64,000 bases of DNA from Hyphomicrobiales bacterium (GCA_028290285.1 JAQGKD010000096.1:1-64000); one strand, 5' to 3'; counted from the first letter of the stretch, positions 45,331 to 54,694 are shown. Numbers and translations are program-made. The notes: a model not told the origin generated them from the sequence alone.

Positions 45331-46095
45331 TTATTCGCGCTGTAACAATTCCTCCGCGCCCCAGTCGCCGGCAACCGCCTGGATGAGTGCGAGTGCGGCG
45401 ACGGCCGCCGTGTCGCCGCGAAGGATCCGTGGCCCGAGCGAGAGCCGCGTGACCAGCGGCACACGCATCAGAAGCTCGCGTTCCACGGGATCGAATCCGC
45501 CCTCGGGCCCGATGATCACAGCCATCGGCCCCTGCGGAATCTGGCGCAGCGCCGTCACTGCATCGGCGACCGGCGCATCTTCGTCGCAGAAGATCAGGCG
45601 GCGCTCGGCCGGCCATTCGGCGACGAGCCGTTCCAGCTTGATCGTCTCTTCGATCGTGGGAAGATTCAGGATGCCACACTGTTCGGCGGCTTCGACGGCA
45701 TTGGCGCGCATGCGATCGAGATTGACCCGTGTCGCCTGCGTGCGCCGCGTCATCACGGGAACGAGCCGCGACACACCCATCTCCACAGCTTTCTGCACCA
45801 TATAGTCCAGGCGCGCATGTTTCAGCGGCGCGAAGAGATAGTGCAGGTCCGTGCCCGGCGTCTGTTCGCGCACGCGCGCTTCTGCATGGAGAATGTAGAG
45901 CTTGCGTGAAAGCGCCCGCAGCCGCATCCGCCACTCGCCGTCGCGTCCGTTGAACGCCAGGATCTGCGCTCCGTCGGTGAGCCGCAGGACGTTGATGAGA
46001 TAGTTGGCCTGGTCTCGATCCGGCGAGATCTCCGCTCCTTCGCTGAGAGGCAGGTCGAGGAACAGGCGCGGAGCGGAAAAATCGATACGGGACAC
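45331..46095 (-). CDS. rsmE: 16S rRNA (uracil1498-N3)-methyltransferase
   Basis: This SPOUT-fold enzyme of about 254 residues methylates U1498. Signatures are the N-terminal PUA-like part with QANYLINVLRL, the SAM knot elements GPEGGFDPVERELL and LGPRILRGDTAAVAAL. I chose the GTG at 46093-46095 (VSRIDFSAPRLFL) because the family opens with a short sequence before RLF; a GTG at 46134 would add 13 residues. Confidence 0.93.
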   Translation of the reverse strand: MSRIDFSAPRLFLDLPLSEGAEISPDRDQANYLINVLRLTDGAQILAFNGRDGEWRMRLRALSRKLYILHAEARVREQTPGTDLHYLFAPLKHARLDYMVQKAVEMGVSRLVPVMTRRTQATRVNLDRMRANAVEAAEQCGILNLPTIEETIKLERLVAEWPAERRLIFCDEDAPVADAVTALRQIPQGPMAVIIGPEGGFDPVERELLMRVPLVTRLSLGPRILRGDTAAVAALALIQAVAGDWGAEELLQRE

Positions 46096-46174
46096 GATGG
46101 ACAGGCTCGCACGCGGGAAAGGGTCGTCGATCACTAGACGAGCGTCGGCCTTTGCGCCACCCCTTGGGGCAGGC

Positions 46175-46339
46175 TCAGGTCAGGCCTGAGGAGACCGTCG
46201 TGAAGTTCGCTCGTAGCCCGGTTCCCAGGCTGGCCGCCCCGGCGACGACGAGGATCGAGATCAGCGCCGCAATTATGCAGTATTCGAGCGCGGCCGCGCC
46301 ACGCGTGTCTTTTGTGATGAATAATAGGAGCTTAGTCAT
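46175..46339 (-). CDS. Flp/Fap-type pilin (54 aa)
   Basis: This is the major pilin type of Tad pili. It opens MTKLLLFITKDTRG, followed by the prepilin peptidase site G|AAALEYCIIAALIS with the conserved Glu at +5 and a Tyr. A hydrophobic helix (about 17-40) and a short hydrophilic tail follow. The start ATG 46337-46339 has GGAG 6 bases upstream. It is too short for most gene finders. No tad/cpa assembly gene is nearby, so it is an orphan pilin that would depend on machinery elsewhere. Confidence 0.87.
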   Translation of the reverse strand: MTKLLLFITKDTRGAAALEYCIIAALISILVVAGAASLGTGLRANFTTVSSGLT

Positions 46340-46462
46340 GACGTCTCCGATCGTTGCAGAGTGCGCGCGAGGCCTGAAAAACTTCTTAACGCCGAGCTCT
46401 GGGGCTAGCTGGGGCCAGAGATTGTTTCTGGCGGCGCCCCGGCCTATGTAGGCCTCTGGGTT

Positions 46463-46488
46463 CCCGCGTTTTCGGGTCCGGTTTTTTT
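46463..46488 (+). terminator. Candidate intrinsic terminator ahead of gshA
   Basis: CCCG (46463-46466) and CGGG (46473-46476) form a short stem, extendable by GG/CC with a bulge, and a run of seven T follows at 46482-46488. It lies on the plus strand 24 bases before gshA, where no upstream plus-strand gene exists. It could be an attenuator or end a small RNA, or be fortuitous. Confidence 0.3.
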
Positions 46489-46511
46489 GCTGTGTCGATC
46501 AGGATTTGAAG

Positions 46512-47891
46512 ATGGCTCGTGACGTGACGGATCTGACGCCCATCGCGTCGCGGGATGAGCTCGTGGCGTGGTTCGAGGCCGGCTGCAAGCCGCCGGAAAC
46601 GTTCCGGATCGGCACCGAGCACGAGAAAATCGCCTTCTACACCAAGGACCTGGCACCCGTGCCTTATGACGGGCGAGAGGGGCAGGGTGGCATCCGCGCG
46701 CTGCTCGAAGGCATGCAGCGCCGCACCGGCTGGGAGCCGATTCACGATGGCGAAGCGCTGATCGGCCTGTTCGATCCTGTGGCGGGGGGCGCGATTTCAC
46801 TCGAGCCCGGCGGCCAGTTCGAACTGTCTGGTGCGCCGCTGGACACGTTGCACGAGACACGCGCCGAATTCGACGCTCATCTGGTCGAGGCGAATGCCGT
46901 GGCTGCGGAGCAGGGCCAGGCCTTCCTCAGCCTCGGCATGAGCCCGCTCTGGACGCTGGCGCAAACGCCCGTCATGCCCAAGAGCCGCTACAAGATCATG
47001 ACCGGCTACATGCCGAAGGTCGGCACGCGCGGACTCGACATGATGTACAGGACCTGCACCGTGCAGGTGAACCTGGACTTCGCATCGGAAGCCGACATGG
47101 TGCGCAAGCTTCAGGTCTCGTTGGCCCTGCAACCGCTGGCCACGGCGCTTTTCGCCAATTCACCATTCACCGAGGGACGCCCGAACGGCTTGCTTTCGGC
47201 GCGCTCCGAGATCTGGCGCGACACCGACAACCAGCGCGCCGGCATGCTGCCCTTCGCTTTCGAGCCCGGCATGGGTTTTGAGCGCTATGTCGATTACGCC
47301 CTGTCGGTGCCGATGTATTTCGTCAAGCGCGGCGAGGTCTATCACGACGTGGCGGGCGCTGCTTTCGGCGACCTTCTCGCCGGACGCCTGCCGCAACTGC
47401 CGGGCGAACGCGCGACCCTCTCCGACTGGGCGAACCACCTCTCCACGATTTTCCCCGAGGTCCGCCTGAAGCGCTACATGGAAATGCGCGGCGCGGATGC
47501 GGGCTCGACCGAGCATATGACGGCGCTCTCCGCCCTCTTCGTTGGCCTGCTCTACGACGATACGGCCCTGTCGGCGGCGCATGATCTGATCAGGCCCTGG
47601 ACGGCCGTGCAGCGCCAGAGCCTGCGCGACGACGTTCCGCGTCTGGCGCTGCGGGCCGAGATCGCGGGCCGGAGCCTGCGCGACATCGGCCGCGAGGTCC
47701 TCGCCATCGCACGTGGCGGCCTGACGCGCCGCGCCCGCCTCGATGAGAACGGCTGCGACGAAAACCGCCATCTCGACATTCTCGAACGCCGGATCGATTC
47801 GGGCCGTGTCGCCGCAGACGATCTGCTCGCGCTGTTCCATGGCGAATGGCACGGCAAGGTCGAAAAGGTCTTCGAGACAGGCCGCATCTGA
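46512..47891 (+). CDS. gshA: Glutamate-cysteine ligase, plant/alphaproteobacterial type
   Basis: This 459-residue enzyme makes gamma-glutamylcysteine, the first step of glutathione synthesis. It shows the plant-like family signatures FRIGTEHEKIAFY, SLEPGGQFELSGAPL, MYRTCTVQVNLDF and a C-terminal LLALFHGEW. The ATG 46512 has AGGA 7 bases upstream. gshB is not in the window. The glutathione S-transferase at 50506 is a likely user of the product, though not linked in transcription. Confidence 0.95.
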   Translation: MARDVTDLTPIASRDELVAWFEAGCKPPETFRIGTEHEKIAFYTKDLAPVPYDGREGQGGIRALLEGMQRRTGWEPIHDGEALIGLFDPVAGGAISLEPGGQFELSGAPLDTLHETRAEFDAHLVEANAVAAEQGQAFLSLGMSPLWTLAQTPVMPKSRYKIMTGYMPKVGTRGLDMMYRTCTVQVNLDFASEADMVRKLQVSLALQPLATALFANSPFTEGRPNGLLSARSEIWRDTDNQRAGMLPFAFEPGMGFERYVDYALSVPMYFVKRGEVYHDVAGAAFGDLLAGRLPQLPGERATLSDWANHLSTIFPEVRLKRYMEMRGADAGSTEHMTALSALFVGLLYDDTALSAAHDLIRPWTAVQRQSLRDDVPRLALRAEIAGRSLRDIGREVLAIARGGLTRRARLDENGCDENRHLDILERRIDSGRVAADDLLALFHGEWHGKVEKVFETGRI

Positions 47892-48078
47892 CGCATGTGG
47901 AGAGATTACATCGAATTTGATGCTTTCTCTCGACGCTTTGCTCGCCACGCCCAGCAGAACAGCTGGAAAACAGGCCATTTTACCGTGCCTTAACCAGTGC
48001 AATTAGGGCCTCGTGCGCTGCTTGGGCACGACATTGGCGCCGAGCGGGGATCACTCTCCCCGCGAGCAGAGGTGCCAT
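47892..48078. other. Gap between gshA and the DUF6101-like gene
   Basis: This 187-base gap contains a hairpin at 48044-48063 (GCGGGGA, loop of 6, TCCCCGC) about 15 bases before the downstream start codon. It has no T-run. The promoter of the next gene is expected here but not identified. Confidence 0.4.
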
Positions 48079-48606
48079 ATGTCCGCCCAGTTCGCTTCAT
48101 CGCTCCCCAGCACATTCATCGCAGCAGACCCGCGCGCAGACGGCGCCATCCGCCATGTCTCGTTCGAACAGGGGCGGGTGATCATCGCCCGGCGTCTCGA
48201 TGGCATGTCGATGCGCCTCGGGATTCCCTGCTCGGCGTTTCGCGGCGTGGTGCTGGCGCTGACGGGGACGCTGGACGAGCCGCGCTTCGTCATCCGCCTC
48301 GACCATGCCGATCCGGAACTGTCCATCGTCGTTCATGACGGGGTCGATGACACCGATGTCGTCGCCGAATGGCACGCCTGGGCGGCGCTGACCAGCCTGC
48401 CGAAGTTTCTGGAGCGCGAACCCGGACTGCTCGAATGCGGGGAGCGTCATCTGGGTACGCTGATACTTGGACCCGCTCCCCAGATGCGCCGGCGCGGCGC
48501 AATCGTCTTGCGCCGTCGCCCGAGGTTCCTGAGCCGCCGCCGGATGGGCGAGCGCAAGCGGATGAGGCAGGTTCACAAGGGCCGGGAGATCATTGCCCGG
48601 AACTGA
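48079..48606 (+). CDS. DUF6101-like protein
   Basis: This 175-residue cytoplasmic protein resembles DUF6101 as I recall it: HVSFEQGRVIIARRLDGMSMRLGIPCSAFRGVVLAL, then FVIRLDHADPELSI and VVAEWHAWAALTSLPKFLER. The C-terminus is strongly basic (GAIVLRRRPRFLSRRRMGERKRMR), suggesting nucleic-acid or membrane-surface binding, which is inference. The ATG at 48079 has AGAGG upstream. Confidence 0.65.
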   Translation: MSAQFASSLPSTFIAADPRADGAIRHVSFEQGRVIIARRLDGMSMRLGIPCSAFRGVVLALTGTLDEPRFVIRLDHADPELSIVVHDGVDDTDVVAEWHAWAALTSLPKFLEREPGLLECGERHLGTLILGPAPQMRRRGAIVLRRRPRFLSRRRMGERKRMRQVHKGREIIARN

Positions 48607-48618
48607 AACGCGCGTCGA

Positions 48619-48792
48619 TCAGAACAGGACTTCGCCCGCCATAAGGCCGAGGACCAGGAAGACGAGGAAGATCGCAACGGCGATGAAGAACAGGATCCGG
48701 GCAATGCCACTCGTGGCCGCCGATATGCCCGTGAAGCCGAGACCACCCGCGATGACGGAAACGACGAAGAAGATAAGAGCCCATTTCAGCAT
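48619..48792 (-). CDS. DUF1328-type small membrane protein (57 aa)
   Basis: This peptide opens [16 protein letters not shown] and has two transmembrane helices (about 5-22 and 32-53) joined by [14 protein letters not shown], the standard DUF1328/YtjA layout. Such proteins are often stress-induced in proteobacteria. It is not covered by longer-ORF searches. It is convergent with the DUF6101-like gene, whose stop is 12 bases away. Confidence 0.85.
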   Translation of the reverse strand: MLKWALIFFVVSVIAGGLGFTGISAATSGIARILFFIAVAIFLVFLVLGLMAGEVLF

Positions 48793-48843
48793 GATCAGCA
48801 GTCCCGTCCGAGTTTAGCTGCTCAGATAACGGGCGTGCCGCGC

Positions 48844-49806
48844 CTATGTTCCCAAGAGAGCCGCGCCATTGGCGAGGGCATCAAGGGCGAGACCGGCGAA
48901 AAGGATCAGTCCGGCATCGCGGTTCGACCGGAACAGCATCAGCGAGCGCGCGGTGTCCTGCGGGCGAATGGCCGAGACCTGCCAGGCGAGATGCGCCGCG
49001 AAGGCGAGGACGGCCAGCCGGGCGACGATACCGGCCCCCGCCAGCCACACCGCGAGCCCGGCCGTGACGACGGCGCCCGCATAGAGCAGGCCCACGCCCG
49101 TCCGAACATGATCGCCAAACAGCCGCGCTGTCGATTTGATCCCCACGAGCGCGTCGTCGCGGGCATCCTGCAGCGCGTAGATCGTGTCGTAGCCCATCGT
49201 CCAGAGAATTGCCGCGAGATAAATGAGGAAGGCGGGCGCGGCGAGCGAACCGGCAGCGGCGGCCCAGCCCATCAACCCGCCCCAGGCGAACGCCAGCCCC
49301 AGCACGGCCTGCGGCCATGAGGTGATTCGCTTCATGAAGGGGTATACGGCCACGATCAGCAGCGAGGCGAGCCCGGTCGCGATTGCGAAGGTATTGAAGC
49401 TGAACAGGACGAGGGCGCCCACGGCGCATTGCGCGACGAGAAAGATCTTCGCCGCACGTACGCTCACGCGTCCGGAGGGCAGGGGGCGTCCACGTGTGCG
49501 CTCGACGCCGGCATCGATCTCCCGGTCGACGAGGTCGTTGTAGGTCGATCCCGCGCCACGCATCGCGACGGCCCCGATCCAGAACAGAACAAGGTGGCTG
49601 AAACGAAGGGGTGTGTGGAGGGACGAGGCCGCAAGCGCGGCGGACCACCAGCACGGCAGCAGCAGTAGCCACCAGCCGATGGGTCGGTCGATTCGCGCGA
49701 GTTGGACGAAGGGCCGCCAGTGGTCAGGCGCCAGACGCAGCGCGAGGCTATGTCCGACAGAATCAGGCAAGGCATCGGGCGCCGGAGCGCCCGACCCGGA
49801 ACTCAC
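48844..49806 (-). CDS. ubiA: 4-hydroxybenzoate polyprenyltransferase
   Basis: This 320-residue polytopic membrane enzyme prenylates 4-hydroxybenzoate in ubiquinone synthesis. It carries the first Asp-rich motif GAGSTYNDLVDREIDAGVERT (NDxxDxxxD) and the second in YALQDARDDALVG (DxxDD-like). About eight helices are visible. The GTG start at 49804-49806 overlaps the stop of the secreted-protein gene upstream (GTGA) and has AGGA 6 bases before it; the much longer open frame to 50238 is antisense-like shadow. Confidence 0.93.
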   Translation of the reverse strand: MSSGSGAPAPDALPDSVGHSLALRLAPDHWRPFVQLARIDRPIGWWLLLLPCWWSAALAASSLHTPLRFSHLVLFWIGAVAMRGAGSTYNDLVDREIDAGVERTRGRPLPSGRVSVRAAKIFLVAQCAVGALVLFSFNTFAIATGLASLLIVAVYPFMKRITSWPQAVLGLAFAWGGLMGWAAAAGSLAAPAFLIYLAAILWTMGYDTIYALQDARDDALVGIKSTARLFGDHVRTGVGLLYAGAVVTAGLAVWLAGAGIVARLAVLAFAAHLAWQVSAIRPQDTARSLMLFRSNRDAGLILFAGLALDALANGAALLGT

Positions 49807-50327
49807 AGCGGTCCTGCGGGAAGCTTGGGAGCGGCGGGCTGTCCGCCGAAGGGACTGCCACCGCCACCTGCCGCCTGCTGGCTCTGCATCTTCTTGACCT
49901 GTGCCGCGAGGCCGCAGGCCTGCTTGGCGATGGTCGCGGTCTTGCCGGAGCCTTCCTTCACGTTTTCGATGACGTTTTCGGGAATGTTGCACCAGTTCTG
50001 GTTCTTGACCATGTAGCCGAGCATCTGCTGCTCGATGCTGGCCAGACCGCGCAATTTCGGGCAGGCCGCGACGGGGTCGAGCTTGCCACCCTTCTTGCTG
50101 AGCTGGTTGAGCGAGGCGATCTGGGCATTGCGCTTCGCCTGTAACTTGCCGATGTCTGTCTCGCAGCCCGCAGCCGAACTTGCCGGCGCATCGGCTGCTG
50201 CCTCGGGAGCGTCCTCCGCACGGGCGGACATGGTCCATCCGGCGGCGAGGAACAGCACCGCGGCAGCCGAGCGGCTGAGAACCTGCCGGGTTTTACGCGA
50301 TTGAAGTGCCGCCATCATGTCAGACAT
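49803..50327 (-). CDS. Secreted four-cysteine protein coupled to ubiA, unknown
   Basis: This 174-residue protein has a signal peptide (hydrophobic residues about 18-32, cleavage near ARAED). The mature part has four cysteines (in AAGCETDIG, AACPKLRG, NWCNIPE and KQACGLAAQ), compatible with two disulfides, and a Gly/Pro-rich tail. Function is not recognised. Its stop overlaps the ubiA start (GTGA). The start could also be an internal ATG at 50318 or 50315. Confidence 0.72.
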   Translation of the reverse strand: MSDMMAALQSRKTRQVLSRSAAAVLFLAAGWTMSARAEDAPEAAADAPASSAAGCETDIGKLQAKRNAQIASLNQLSKKGGKLDPVAACPKLRGLASIEQQMLGYMVKNQNWCNIPENVIENVKEGSGKTATIAKQACGLAAQVKKMQSQQAAGGGGSPFGGQPAAPKLPAGPL

Positions 50328-50505
50328 CCTGGTTCGAGCGAGGCGCTGGTCCCCTCCGCGCTGCGCGCTCCGGGCGCAATGGTGAGAAACTCATAACAAA
50401 TCGCGTGCTTTCTTCGCAAGCTCCGCCGGGCCGCCAGGGCGGAACGTGTGATTTTCCTGCGGGATAAAGGCGGCTGTTTCATGGCTCGCCAGCGAAAGCC
50501 GTGCT
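50328..50505. other. Intergenic region upstream of the four-cysteine protein
   Basis: This 178-base stretch separates two minus-strand genes. Weak short ORFs exist but none has a good ribosome binding site or family similarity. A promoter is expected but was not identified. Confidence 0.4.
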
Positions 50506-51210
50506 TCAGGCATCCGCCTTTGCCGCAATCGGTGCATTTCGGCCAAGCCCATCGTGCAGGTCGAGCATGCGCTCGCGCCACGCGTGAACGGGGTCCTTTC
50601 GGTCGAGCAACGCGATGGGCGAGACCGCGCGCGCCCACATGAATGCACCGAAGACGATGTAGTCGGCATAGGCGGGTTTGGAGCCGCAGACGAACTCCTG
50701 CGAGTCGAGCGCTGCGCGAAAGGGGCCGAGCGCTTTCTCGAGCACTGCCGCGCCGGACTCCGGTGAAAACGCGAATTTCTCCAGCGGCATTCCGAATCGC
50801 TCTTCGCGCGATGAGCGGAAATAGGCCTTGTCGCCCGGGTCGAGCGCCGCGAACAGATCGTTCAAGATGGTCTTCAGGATCACCGGATGCAGAGCGCTCT
50901 GCGTCCAGAAGCGAAGGATGTTGGAGAGGCCCCGCGCCTGCGAGCCCGAGAACAGTTTGGGCCGGTCCGGGTAGGCTTCATCCAGATAGAGCGAAATGGC
51001 CCAGGAATCATGGACCACCCGCCCCCTGTCCACGATGACGGGCACGGCGCCCTGACCCGATGCGGAGATCGCCTGCTTCTCGACGAAACGCCACGGGAGC
51101 GTGTGGACATCCAGCCCCTTGTGCGCCAGCGCCATGCGGATGCGCCAGCAATATGGGCTGAAGCGGACAGCCGGGTCAGCGCCCGCGAGGTCGAACAATT
51201 CGATGGTCAT
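50506..51210 (-). CDS. Glutathione S-transferase family protein
   Basis: This 234-residue protein has an N-terminal thioredoxin-fold GST domain (about 1-80). It keeps FSPYCWRIRMALAHKG, the Val-Pro of VPVIVDRG and the Asp-Ser of VVHDSWAI. A C-terminal helical domain follows. The Cys/Ser candidate near SPYCWR suggests an omega- or beta-like group. The ATG 51210 has GGGAGAG upstream; five extra residues upstream are not needed. The substrate is unknown. Confidence 0.88.
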   Translation of the reverse strand: MTIELFDLAGADPAVRFSPYCWRIRMALAHKGLDVHTLPWRFVEKQAISASGQGAVPVIVDRGRVVHDSWAISLYLDEAYPDRPKLFSGSQARGLSNILRFWTQSALHPVILKTILNDLFAALDPGDKAYFRSSREERFGMPLEKFAFSPESGAAVLEKALGPFRAALDSQEFVCGSKPAYADYIVFGAFMWARAVSPIALLDRKDPVHAWRERMLDLHDGLGRNAPIAAKADA

Positions 51211-51275
51211 GAAACTCTCCCGCACAATTGCCTGAGTTTCAACTCATCGGACGCCATGCGCAACAGGCGCGCACG

Positions 51276-52631
51276 TTAGGGCAGGGGACGAAAGCGCAAA
51301 CGGCGTATTGCGAAATAGGCGCTGATAACGGCGAGCACGCCGAAGATCGCCGCGCCTGCGATCATGCCCAGCAACCCGCCCTGCGCGCCACCCTGGGAGG
51401 CCCCGAGCGTCACGAACGGAATGGTGCCGAGTGTCGCCCGCCCCCAGTTGAACACGGTGGAAAGGATTGGAAAACCGAGATTGTTGAAGGCGGCATTCGA
51501 AACGAAAATGAACCCCAGGAACAGCCAGGCCGCCGCGCCGTAATTGCAGAAGAAGGCGACGAGATCCGCTGTCGCCCCGCTCGCATTGAACATGGCGTTC
51601 ACGTATGGCGCGGCCAGCGCCAGCAATCCCCAGACGAGCACTACGTAAATCGTCGTGAGAACGAGGCAATTGCTCAGCGTCGCGCGCACTCGGGTAAACA
51701 GACCCGCTCCGTAATTCTGGCTCATGATCGGCCCGACTGAGCCCGACATGGCGAAGAGCACGCCAAAGGCGACAGGCGTCACGCGATCGATGATCGCGAA
51801 GGCCGCGACGGTCGGCTCGCCGAAGCCTGCGAAAATGCTCAGCGAATAGCTGTTGGCGACAGGTGCCGCCAGATTGGTGAGGATGGCGGGGGCAGCGATG
51901 GCCATCATCGGCGCGAGATCGCGTATGACGAAACTGCGCTGCGGCCGCCGCACGAGGCCATGCACATAAATCGCGCCATAGAGGCCGACCCCTGCGAACA
52001 CGCAGCGCGACAGGATGGTCGCCAGGGCCGCACCGTCGATCCCGAGTTTCATCCCGAAGATCAGGATCGGATCGGCAATGGCCGTCGCGACGGCGCCAAA
52101 TAGGGTGACATACATCGAGCGCTTGGCGTCGCCCACCGCGCGCAGCACGCCGGACATGGCCATGCCGACTGCCATCAGCACATTGGAGGGCAGGGTGATC
52201 GCCAGAAAGCGCGTGGCTATCTCGAGCGATTCGCCACGCGCGCCGAGCAGCATCAGCAATTCGCGCCGGAACGGAAACACGCAGGCCGAGACCACGACCG
52301 AGATGACGATGACATGCATGAGGCCCGAGGCCGCGAGCCGTTGCGCGTGCGCCCGGTCGCCCTGTCCCAGCGCCTTCGCGACCAGCGCGGTGAGGGCGAT
52401 CGACAGGCCGATGTTGATCGAGACCAGAAAGAAAAGGATCTGCGTGGCAAAGCCGACGCCCGCCGTGAGCTTCGGGTCATGCAGCCACGAAACATAGAGC
52501 AGCGACAGGAGATCGACCGCGAAGATGGCGACGAGGCCTATCGAGCCCGTCGCCGTCATCACGATCACATGGCGCAGGATGGAGCCTTCGGTAAAGACCG
52601 CGCGCGGGCGGATACGCGCCTCTCCGCTCAT
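51276..52631 (-). CDS. MATE-family efflux transporter
   Basis: This 451-residue membrane protein has twelve hydrophobic segments in two six-helix repeats, typical of multidrug and toxin extrusion proteins coupled to Na+ or H+. Recognisable stretches are ALTALVAKALGQGDRAHAQR and the second repeat VRATLSNCLVLTTIYV. The start ATG overlaps the stop of the Kef-type antiporter gene (ATGA). Drug or metabolite specificity is not predictable. Confidence 0.9.
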   Translation of the reverse strand: MSGEARIRPRAVFTEGSILRHVIVMTATGSIGLVAIFAVDLLSLLYVSWLHDPKLTAGVGFATQILFFLVSINIGLSIALTALVAKALGQGDRAHAQRLAASGLMHVIVISVVVSACVFPFRRELLMLLGARGESLEIATRFLAITLPSNVLMAVGMAMSGVLRAVGDAKRSMYVTLFGAVATAIADPILIFGMKLGIDGAALATILSRCVFAGVGLYGAIYVHGLVRRPQRSFVIRDLAPMMAIAAPAILTNLAAPVANSYSLSIFAGFGEPTVAAFAIIDRVTPVAFGVLFAMSGSVGPIMSQNYGAGLFTRVRATLSNCLVLTTIYVVLVWGLLALAAPYVNAMFNASGATADLVAFFCNYGAAAWLFLGFIFVSNAAFNNLGFPILSTVFNWGRATLGTIPFVTLGASQGGAQGGLLGMIAGAAIFGVLAVISAYFAIRRLRFRPLP

Positions 52632-54496
52632 GATGCGGTCTCTTTCGGCGCCTTCGGGCGATCTTCCGCATGTTGCACGATGTCCTGCGTCTCCACGGAA
52701 AGGCCGCGCGCTTTCTTGAGCGGCGGCGTGAGCGGTTCGGGCTGGATCGGCGCGGCGGCGACAGCGTCCGAGAAGCTGCCCCCGGCCTGCTGCACCGCGA
52801 GCCGCTGCAGGTCGCGACGACGCACACCTTCCACGACCTGCGCAACGCGGTCGGCATCTTCGATCAGCTCGGACAGCGTGGCCGCACCAAAGACGAGGGC
52901 GGACTCGAAGGTCTCGCGGGTCAGGTAATCCGCGCCCTTTTCAACCAGCTCGATGGCGTGAATGCGGTCGTAGGCACGCACATGGATGCGCGCGAGCGGA
53001 AAGTTCTGCTTCACCAGTTCCACGATGAGCGAGGCCGATTCCTTCTTGTCCACGCAGATCGCAATGATCCGCGCCTCCGCCGCGCCCGAGGCCCTGAGCA
53101 CATCGAGCCGCGTGCCGTCGCCGAAATAGACCTTGAAGCCGAAGCGCGCGGCATTCCGAATGCGCTCGATATCGGCATCGATGACGGTCACGTCCACGCG
53201 CTCGGCAAGAAGCACCTGCACGGCCATCTGCCCGAAGCGGCCGAAGCCGATCACCAGCACGCTGCCACGCGCGCCGTCGGGAATTTCTTCCGCCGGCGGC
53301 AATTCCCCGGCAGGACGCGTGCGCTCGGAAAAGCGCTCGATTGCCTTGGCGACAAGCGGCCCCGCGACCATGGTCAGAGCCGCGATGGCCGAGAGCAGAT
53401 TGGCCGTGTTCCAGGGCAGCAGGTTGTTGCTGGCAGCCAGCGGGAACACGACGAAGGAGAACTCACCCGCAGGCGTCAGCACGCTCGCAGCCGACAGGCT
53501 CTCGCAGCGCGTCGACCCCGATAGTTTCATCAGCAGATATGTCACGAGGCTCTTGATGGCGATGACGCCAGCCGCCGCCGCCAGGAGGAACAGCGCGTTG
53601 GAGATCACCAGCGGGCCGTCGATCGACATGCCCACCGACATGAAGAAAAGCCCCATCAGCAGGCCACGAAACGGCTCGATATCGGCTTCGAGCTCGTGCC
53701 GGAAATGCGATTCCGACAGCAGCAGGCCAGCCAGAAACGCGCCGAGCGCCATCGACATGCCGGCCCATTGCATCAGCACGGCGGTGCCGAGCACGACCAG
53801 AAGCGCCGCCGCCGTCATCACCTCGCGGGCGCCCGCTTTCGCCAGAATGCGGAACATCGGATTGAGCAGATAACGCCCGGCAAAGATTACAACGGCCAGC
53901 GCCGCACCCGACGCCGAGAGGCTGGCAAGCGTCTCCTGGATCTGGCCGCTGAACACCGGCGCGCGGCTGGCGGCGAGCGGAACCAGCGCCAGCACGGGCA
54001 CGACGAGGATGTCCTGCATCAGCAGCACGGCAAACGCACGTCGGCCATAGCTGCTCTGCAAAGCGCCGCGCTCCTCCAGAAGCTGCAACGCGATGGCGGT
54101 TGCCGAAAAGGCCAGGGCGACGCCGGCCGTCGCCGCGCCCCAGAAGGGCACCTTGAATGTCACCGAGGCCAGCCCGCCGACGATGAGCGCGGTGACCGCC
54201 ATCTGCGACGAGCCGAGCAGCAGGATATCGCGACGCATAGACAGAAGCCGCGAGGGCTTCAGTTCGAGCCCGACGATGAACAGCAACAGCACCACGCCCA
54301 GTTCCGCGATCTCGCGCGTCGTGCCGGCATCGCCGATGAAACCGAAACCCGACGGGCCGATGGCGACACCCGCGAAGAGGTAGCCGATGACCGCGCCGAG
54401 CCCGAGCAGCCGGAACAGCGGAACAGCCAGCACGGCGGCCCCGAGGAAGATCAGAACGGAAACGAGATATCCGCCGGTGTGAGCAGCCTCGGGCAT
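52628..54496 (-). CDS. Kef-type K+/H+ antiporter (CPA2) with NAD-binding KTN domain
   Basis: This 622-residue transporter has a CPA2 membrane domain (about 10-380, opening [21 protein letters not shown]) followed by a RCK/TrkA-N domain (about 410-530) with [14 protein letters not shown] and ADIERIRNA. It would release potassium in exchange for protons, as KefB/KefC do under electrophile stress gated by glutathione adducts. A C-terminal tail has low complexity. The ATG 54494-54496 was chosen because the extended frame is antisense to ispH leader. It is coupled to the MATE gene. Confidence 0.9.
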   Translation of the reverse strand: MPEAAHTGGYLVSVLIFLGAAVLAVPLFRLLGLGAVIGYLFAGVAIGPSGFGFIGDAGTTREIAELGVVLLLFIVGLELKPSRLLSMRRDILLLGSSQMAVTALIVGGLASVTFKVPFWGAATAGVALAFSATAIALQLLEERGALQSSYGRRAFAVLLMQDILVVPVLALVPLAASRAPVFSGQIQETLASLSASGAALAVVIFAGRYLLNPMFRILAKAGAREVMTAAALLVVLGTAVLMQWAGMSMALGAFLAGLLLSESHFRHELEADIEPFRGLLMGLFFMSVGMSIDGPLVISNALFLLAAAAGVIAIKSLVTYLLMKLSGSTRCESLSAASVLTPAGEFSFVVFPLAASNNLLPWNTANLLSAIAALTMVAGPLVAKAIERFSERTRPAGELPPAEEIPDGARGSVLVIGFGRFGQMAVQVLLAERVDVTVIDADIERIRNAARFGFKVYFGDGTRLDVLRASGAAEARIIAICVDKKESASLIVELVKQNFPLARIHVRAYDRIHAIELVEKGADYLTRETFESALVFGAATLSELIEDADRVAQVVEGVRRRDLQRLAVQQAGGSFSDAVAAAPIQPEPLTPPLKKARGLSVETQDIVQHAEDRPKAPKETAS

Positions 54497-54644
54497 GTTG
54501 GGCGTCTTTCGTGGTGTGGCTTCGCAGGACCTGCCCGAAAGGAGCGATCGCAGAGCGGCGTTGGGCCAAAGATAGGGGCCCCGCGTGTGATTGCGAGCGA
54601 AAAGCCGCACACCGGCGCTGGCCGTGGCCTGAATGCCACGTGCC

Positions 54645-54673
54645 TTGACCTCGCCGCCCGGCTCCCGCAGATA
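54645..54673 (+). promoter_or_regulatory. Candidate sigma-70 promoter of ispH
   Basis: TTGACC (54645-54650), a 17-base spacer and CAGATA (54668-54673) lie 22 bases before the ispH start codon. The expected transcript would have a short leader with the AGAGG ribosome binding site. Confidence 0.45.
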
Positions 54674-54694
54674 GAGGCCACACCAGAGGCGGCC

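Noticed and set aside
48844..50238. Longer ubiA start at 50238
   Set aside because: The extension lies in the secreted-protein gene in another frame; the GTG at 49806 with ribosome binding site and GTGA overlap is better.
50315..50480. Possible 54-codon minus-strand ORF ahead of the four-cysteine protein
   Set aside because: It lacks a good ribosome binding site and family similarity, and it overlaps the downstream start.
53696..54694. Very long plus-strand open frame reaching into ispH
   Set aside because: It is antisense to the Kef-type antiporter gene, compositionally biased, and the clear IspH start is at 54695.
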